Of a stretch of 14,662 nt of DNA, positions 8,291 to 14,662 are shown piece by piece. Position numbers and translations under genes: made by a program. A model generated the notes under the pieces. It had not been told where the DNA came from. It saw nothing but the letters and a program-made list of their open reading frames with translations, and searched no databases. This DNA is from Clarireedia homoeocarpa (lineage: Eukaryota; Ascomycota; Leotiomycetes; Helotiales; Rutstroemiaceae): assembly GCA_001465935.1 (NCBI GenBank), contig LNKV01000025.1:1-14662 (forward strand). The letters are read 5' to 3'. Every line of letters begins with the position of its first letter. Position 1 is the first letter of the stretch.

Positions 8291-9970
8291 TTTTATTTTT
8301 AAAAACTCTTTTAAAATAATTTATTAATTAAATAGTTTTAAACTAATTTAAATAATTAATATTAATAAATTAATTTTAAAAACTTTTAAAAGATTTTAAA
8401 AAATTAAATTTTATAAAAATCGAAATTAATTTTTAAAGTTTATTTATTTTTTATATTAAATAAAAAAGTTATAATTTAAAATATTAATAATATAAATAAT
8501 ATATAATTAATATATTATTAAACTAGATTTTAAATTATTTAATTAACTTTAAAAAATATATAATTTTATTAGTTATTAATTTAATTAAATTAGTTATTAA
8601 TTTTATATTTTAAAATCTAATAGTTTTTTTAAAACTAATTAAACTAAATATTAATATTATATTATTTATATATAATTAAATTAAATAATTAATAATTAAA
8701 AATTAAATTAAATTAATTAAATTATTTTAAAAGATTCTAATATTAATTAAAATTATTTAATTTTTAAAAAGAAATTAATTTAAATAATTAATTTAATTAA
8801 AAGTTTTAACTTTTTTAAAATTAATAATAATTAGTTTTTAAATATATAATTAAAAGCTCTTTTAATATTAAAAAAAATTAATATCTTCTATTTAATTATA
8901 TAATTTTCCTAGATTTTAATTATTAAAAGTAATTTAATATTAATTATAATTTTTTTAAATTTTATTTTTAATTTAAAAGTTATATAATAAATTAGTAATT
9001 TTAATTAAATAATTTAATCTTTTAATTAATATTCTTTTATTTACTTTTTTAAATAATTAAGAAATAAAATTATTTTATAAACTTTCAAGATTAAATAATT
9101 AAGTTTTTTTAACTTTTTAAATATTATTTTAATTATTTAATTTTAATTAAATAAGTTTTTTCTAATTTATTAATTATTAATTTTAATTAAAAATCGACTT
9201 TATAAATATTTTATATTAAATTAATTAATATTAGAAATTAGAAAAATAAAGTAATTTATAAAATCTTTATTTTATTCTCGAAAGTTAATTAATTAAAAAT
9301 CGAGAGAAGATTTTAATTTAAATAACTTTTAATATAATTAAATATTTTAAAAATAAATTTTAAATTATTAATTTTTAAAAAATAGTTTTAATAACTTTAT
9401 TTTATATATTTAATAATTAAGAAATAGTTATTTTATATTAATTAATAACTTTTTTAATTTAAAACTAATTTTAATTCTTTTTAAATTTTTAATATTAATT
9501 TTCTTAAATATTTAAATTTAAAAGTTTATTAAAACTTAATTTTTAATTTAAATTTTATTTTCGAAATTATAATAACTAATATTAATTTAATTAATTAAAT
9601 AAACTTTAAATTAATAATTTTTAAAAACTTAATATTTAATATTTTAAAATTTAAATTAATTATTATAAACTTTAAATAGTTTTAATTAAAAATTAAAATT
9701 TTATTAATTAAATTAATTAAATTAACTTTAAATAGTTTTTAATTAATTTTTTTAATATTAAAGAATTAAAATAAATTTAAATTATTTAATATTTATTAAT
9801 TATTAATATATCTTATTATAAATAAAATAATAAATATTAAAATCTTTTAATATAAATAAACTAATTAAAATAGTTTTTAAAAATAATTTTTTTTAATTAT
9901 TTTAATTCTTTTACTTTTAATTTAATTAATCTTATTATAAATATTAATTATCTTAAGTATATTAATTTTT

Positions 9971-10229
9971 TAATTTAATTAAATTATTAATAAGTTAGAA
10001 TTCGAATTATTAATTATTAATATAATATTAATTTTAAAAGTTTTTAAAATATAAATAAAAATTTAAAGTTTATAATTATAAATTAAAACTTATTTTATTA
10101 TTATTATTTTATTTATTAGAATTAAAAATTTAATATTATTTTAATAAATTAAAAAAAATATATAATTAATTTATATATATTTAAATATTAATAAAATAAT
10201 TATTAACTAATTTATTATAATTTTAAATT
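9971..10229. other. AT-rich spacer between repeats A1 and X
   Basis: No gene seen. Its right part (about 10159-10229, running into 10234) resembles 10714-10790 in the same orientation, so repeat X is bracketed by short direct repeats. An isolated gaattcgaatt palindrome-like stretch lies near 10008. Confidence 0.5.
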
Positions 10230-10440
10230 TAAAATCTTAATTCTCTTTAATATAAAATAAATTATTATTAATATATTTTATTAATTAAAATTAAATTATA
10301 ATTATTTTAAAGTTTATATATATTAACTCGATTTAATTAATAATAATAAATATAAATATAAAAAAAAGATTATTAAATACTTTCTTTTTAACTATTAATT
10401 GTTTATTAAAGTTTAAATTAAATTAAAAGATAAATTTAAT

Positions 10441-10445
10441 ATATA
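10441..10445. other. Unoccupied target site (single ATATA)
   Basis: The bases to the left (10426-10440) match the reverse complement of the right flank, and those to the right (10446-10458) match the reverse complement of the left flank. ATATA is therefore the single pre-insertion copy of the target that is duplicated around the retrotransposon. Confidence 0.8.
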
Positions 10446-10798
10446 TTAATTAAATTTATAATTACTTTTAAATACTATTTTTAAAATTAAAATTAATTTA
10501 GAATTTATTTAAAAAAATAAGAATTATTATTTAAAAATATTATCTAATTTAATTATATAATTTTTAAATTATTTTTTTATTAAATTATTATTAATATTTT
10601 CTTAATATTAATTTAATATTATTAAATTAAAAGTTAAAGTTTTAAAATAATTTATTATTTATTTTTTTAAAATTAAGATTAAACTTTTAATATATTTTAT
10701 TATATTTAATATTATATATAATTAAATTTATATATATTTAGTTATTAATAAAATAACTACTAATTAATTTATTATAATTTTAAACTTATATAAAATAT

Positions 10799-10832
10799 TA
10801 AAAAAAAAATAAAAAAATAAAAAAATAAAAAA
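10799..10832 (+). repeat. A-rich tract at the end of repeat X
   Basis: Runs of seven to nine A separated by single T residues, directly before A2. It may be a microsatellite or the remains of an A-rich tail of a retroposon; the equivalent part of the inverted copy (about 320-355 read in reverse) is also A-rich but less regular. Confidence 0.6.
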
Positions 10833-10833
10833 A

Positions 10834-13395
10834 AACTAATTTATAAGTTAAAATATAATTAATCTCGATTTTTTATTATATCTCGATTTAATAATTTCTT
10901 TTAATATTAATATTTAAATATATAAAATTAGTTTTATAAGAAATTAATTTTAAAATAATAATTTTTTTTAATTTATTTATTATTTTATTCTTTTTAATAT
11001 TATAGTAATTTAAAATTTAAATTAATTTAATATTAATATTTTTTTAATTATTTTTAATTAAAATTATTATTAAATAATTTAAATTTCAATAATTTAATTT
11101 AATTATTATTAAAGATTATATATTTTTATTTTTATTTAATTAACTAATTAATTAATTTAATTATTTAAATAATTTTTTCTAACTTTTTATTATAAATTAG
11201 TTAATTTAAATTAATATTTTATTTATATATTTAGATTAATTTCTAATTTAAATTTAAAAAAAATTAATATAACTTTTATTTTATTATTAATATTTAATTA
11301 GAATTTATTAATATAAAATAAATATTAATTTAAAATTAATATTAAAACTAACTTTTAAGAATTTTTTATTTCTTTCTCTTTTAATAATAAATTAATATTA
11401 ATTAAAAAAGAATTGATTTTATTTTAAAAAAGAAATTTAAATAATTATATTTTTTCTAAATTTATTAAATTAATTAATAAATATATTAATTATTTAATCT
11501 AATTAATTTAATTTAATTTTTAATAATTTAACTTTCGATAATTTAGTTTTTAATAATTTTAAACTAATTTAAATAATTTAAAAGTATATTATTAATTAAT
11601 ATTAATAAATTAATTAATTTAAAAAAACTAATTTAATTTAATTAATTTAAATTATAATATATTATTTAAAATTTAATATATTATTAAATTAAATTTTTAA
11701 TTATTTAACTAATTTAAAAAGTATATAATTTAATTAATTTAGTTTTCTTTAAATTAAATTAGATATTATTTTAAAATTTAATAATTTTTCTTAAAATTAA
11801 TTAAATTAGTTATTAATATTATATTATTTATATATAATTAAATCGAGTAGTTAATAATTAAAAATAAAATCGAATTAATTAAATTATTTTAAAGAATTTT
11901 AATATTAATAAATTAAAAAAACTTAATTTAATTATTATATATTAATTAAAATTATTTAGTTTTTAAAAAGAAACTAATTTAAATAATTAAATTAATTAGA
12001 AATTTTAAATTTTTTAAAATTATTAATAATTAGTTTTTAAATATATAATTAAAAGTTTTTTTAATATTACAAAAAAACTAATATTTTTATTTAATTATAT
12101 AATTTTCTTAGTTTTTAATTATTAAAAATAATTTAATATTAATTATAAATCTTTTAAATTTACTTTTAATTTAAAAATTATATAATAAATTAATAGTTTT
12201 AATAAAATAGTTTAATCTTTTAATTAATATTCTCTTATTAATCTCTTTTAAATAATTAAATAATAAAATAACTTTATAAACTTTTAAAATTAAATATAAA
12301 TTAAAATTAATAAATAGACTATAAACCTTATAAAATAAATTAGAAATAATTAAATAAACTTTATTAATAATTTTTTAATTAATTTTATTTAACTTGAAAG
12401 TTTTTTTTTTAATTTTAATTAAATAAATTTTTTTAATTTACTAATTATTAATTTTAATTAAAATTCAATTTTATAAATATTTTAATTTAAATTAATTAAA
12501 ATAGAAAGTTAAAAAAATAAAGTAATTTATAAAATATTTATTTTATTTTTAAAAGTTAATTAATTAAAAATTAAAGAAAAATTTTAATTTAAATAGTTTT
12601 TAATATAATTAAATATTTTAAAAAAATATTTTAATAACTTTATTTAATATATTTAATAATTAAAAAATAGTTATTTTATATTATTTATAAATTTCTTAAT
12701 TTTATATTAATTTTAATTTTTTTTAAATTAATAATATTAATTTTCTTAAATATTTAAATTTAGAAGTTTATTAAAATTTAATTTTTAATTTAAACTTTAT
12801 TTTTGAAATTATAATAATTAATATTAATTTAATTAATTAAATAAATTTTAAATTTATAATTTTTAAAAATTTAATATTTAATATTTTAAAATTTAAATTA
12901 ATTTTTATAAACTTAAAAAAGTTTTAATTAAAAATTAGATTTTTATTAATTAAATTTAAATAAATTCTAATTAATCTTTTTAATACTAAAAAACTAAAAT
13001 AATTTTAAATAATTTTAATTTAAATTTAGATTTTTAATTATAAATAAAATTAATAAAAAATTTAGATTTCAATTATTAAATATTTATTAATTATTAATAT
13101 ATTTTATTATTTCTAAAATTATAAATATTAAATTTCAAATTTATAAATTAAAGTTTTAAAATTATTTAATAATTCGAGATTATTATTTTCAATCTAATTA
13201 ATTAATTAAATATTAAATTAAATATTAATTATATTAAAATTCTATTAAAAATAATAAATATTAAAATCTTTTAATATAAATAAATTAGTTAAAATAGTTT
13301 TTAAAAATAAACTTCTTTTAATTATTTTAATTATTTCGCTTTTAATTTAATTAATTTTATTATAAATATTAATTATTTTAAATATATTAATATTT
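10834..13395 (+). repeat. Old degenerate repeat, copy A2
   Basis: About 2.6 kb, directly oriented relative to A1 (7524-9970), starting with aaaactaatttataagtt, which parallels aaaactaatttataaatt at 7524. The similarity ends near aaatatattaatattt (about 13390). Composition and lack of CA/TG are as in A1. No coding content is recognisable in any frame. Confidence 0.7.
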
Positions 13396-14662
13396 TAATA
13401 AACTTTTATTAAAATTTAATTATAAAACTTAAATATCTTAATTATTTATAAACTTAATTTAATATTTACTTTATTATATAAATAAAACTATTTATTAATT
13501 TATTTAAAAAGTTATTTTTTAAAATATTTTCTTATATTTATTTTTATTTTTTATTATTCTTTCTAACTTTACTAATTAATATATTATAATTTATTATAAT
13601 TAATAATATTAAATTTATAATTAAATAAAAATATTTAGTTAATCTTAATATTTATAATAAACTAATAAAAATATTATTTAATATTTAATTTAATAAGTTT
13701 ATTAAATAAAATTAATTTATTTAATCTTTATTAAAATTACTTTTTATTTATTAATTAAAAAAAGAAATTTATATTTAAAAGATTATTAATTATAATATTA
13801 AAATAAATAAAACTAATAATAATAATATTAATAAAAAAATTAATTAAAATTCTAATATTTATTAATTTAAAATATATATAAAGACTTTTCTATTTTATAA
13901 AAGAAATTTAATAATAAGAAAGTTAAATATAATATTTATTATAAAATATTTAAAGATATTTATATATAAATCTTAATTATTATAAATATTAATTTCTTTA
14001 TTAACTTTAATTTTTATAATATTAATTTTAATAATATTATTTTAAAAAGTATAATTTATTTACTTAAAATTTAATTTATATTATATTATTTAATAATTCT
14101 TATTAATATTTAATTAAATATAATATAACTAAATATTATTAAATAATTAATTTAAGAAATAAAATATAATATATAATAAAGTTTATATATATTAATTAAA
14201 TAAAATAAAAGAAATAATTATTATAATTACTTTTTTTAAAATAATAAAAATCAAGATTAAATTAATTTAAATAAATAAAAAACTAAGATATTTTATTAAA
14301 ATATAATAGTTAGATTAACTTATTTTAATTTTAAATAAAGTAAATATTATTTTTATTATATAATTAGTTAATAAATCTCGAGAACTTAAAAAAATATATA
14401 TTTATAATAATAACTTTTATAAAAGATATTATAAAATTAGAGATTATTTTAAATAAGAAAAATAAATCTAAATTTAAAGTTTAAAATAATAAAGATAAAT
14501 TAATTAAGAAAAAAAATAAGAATTATTTATATTATTTAAAGAATTAGTTTTTTAATTAAAATAATAAATATATTTAAAAATTAGAAGATTATAATTAATT
14601 AAAAAAGTATTAAAAGATAATTTAAAGAAATTTAATATTATTAAAATTAAATAAATTAAAAA
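13396..14662. other. AT-rich decayed DNA, no intact gene
   Basis: No open frame. From about 14200 to the window end the plus strand becomes purine-rich with many AAA, AAG and GAA codons, which might be a very old Lys-rich coding region on the plus strand. Stop codons are nevertheless as frequent as expected by chance in such AT-rich DNA, so no gene is claimed. Confidence 0.5.

Larger units (their letters stand above)
7524..9970 (+). repeat. Old degenerate repeat, copy A1
   Basis: About 2.4 kb of extremely AT-rich DNA that aligns in the same orientation with 10834 to about 13395. Matching blocks occur along its whole length, for example at 7530 versus 10840, about 8900 versus 12090, and about 9840 versus 13265, with the offset drifting from about 3,310 to 3,424 through indels. 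No open frame or family motif is left. Where C or G occurs in one copy the other often has T or A, as expected from RIP on duplicated DNA. What kind of element it was cannot be told. Confidence 0.7.
10230..10833 (+). repeat. Repeat X, uninterrupted paralogue of the insertion site
   Basis: On the plus strand this segment matches the reverse complement of the retrotransposon's flanks: 10230-10445 matches 7300-7523, and 10441-10833 matches 654 down to about 300. No retrotransposon lies in it, so it is a paralogous empty site. It keeps 42 extra bases (10459-10500) missing from the other copy. It ends in an A-rich tract next to A2. Original nature unknown. Confidence 0.72.

Noticed and set aside
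1..14662. Mitochondrial genome, AT-rich plasmid, or genome of a naturally AT-rich organism
   Set aside because: The transition-only LTR divergence with CpA bias, the TAA/TAG stops at expected Gln and Trp codons, and the sharp composition steps at the retrotransposon borders point to mutated fungal nuclear repeats. No mitochondrial genes, tRNAs or rRNAs are visible.

Overview
The window is non-genic, repeat-derived DNA of a kind typical of a filamentous ascomycete (Pezizomycotina) fungus. It holds no intact protein-coding gene, no RNA gene and no CRISPR array. Its main content is one complete but dead Ty3/gypsy LTR retrotransposon (655-7299) inserted into much older repeats that are now almost pure A+T. 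The species cannot be named from the sequence.

The retrotransposon is fully delimited. It has two 217-bp LTRs (655-871 and 7083-7299) with ends TGTGA...TCACA, a 5-bp target duplication TATAT on both sides, a polypurine tract before the 3' LTR, and gag and pol relics in two frames. The pol order is protease, reverse transcriptase, RNase H, integrase, chromodomain, which makes it a chromovirus. Both frames are riddled with TAA and TAG where Gln or Trp would be expected. The two LTRs differ at 15 sites; all are transitions with no indels, and 11 lie in CpA/TpG context. This is the signature of repeat-induced point mutation (RIP), a fungal genome defence that converts C to T in duplicated DNA.

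Layout: 1-654 is the left AT-rich flank; 655-7299 the retrotransposon; 7300-7523 the continuation of the interrupted flank; 7524 to about 9970 an old repeat (A1, 2.4 kb); about 9970-10229 a spacer; about 10230-10833 repeat X, an inverted and uninterrupted paralogue of the sequence into which the retrotransposon inserted; 10834 to about 13395 a second, directly oriented copy of the old repeat (A2, 2.6 kb); 13396-14662 more AT-rich decayed DNA.

The history suggested is as follows. Old repeats A and X were present in several copies and were mutated until CpA and TpG almost vanished (sampled lines contain 5-10% G+C). A chromodomain retrotransposon then inserted into one copy of X and was later mutated itself, less completely (about 30% G+C in a sampled pol line, about 50% in one gag line). 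Coordinates of LTRs, target duplications and motifs are exact. Boundaries of repeats A and X were judged by eye and may be off by tens of bases. I found no previously undescribed biological system; the notable points are the empty-site paralogue, the pattern of domain inactivation, and a gag segment that largely escaped RIP.
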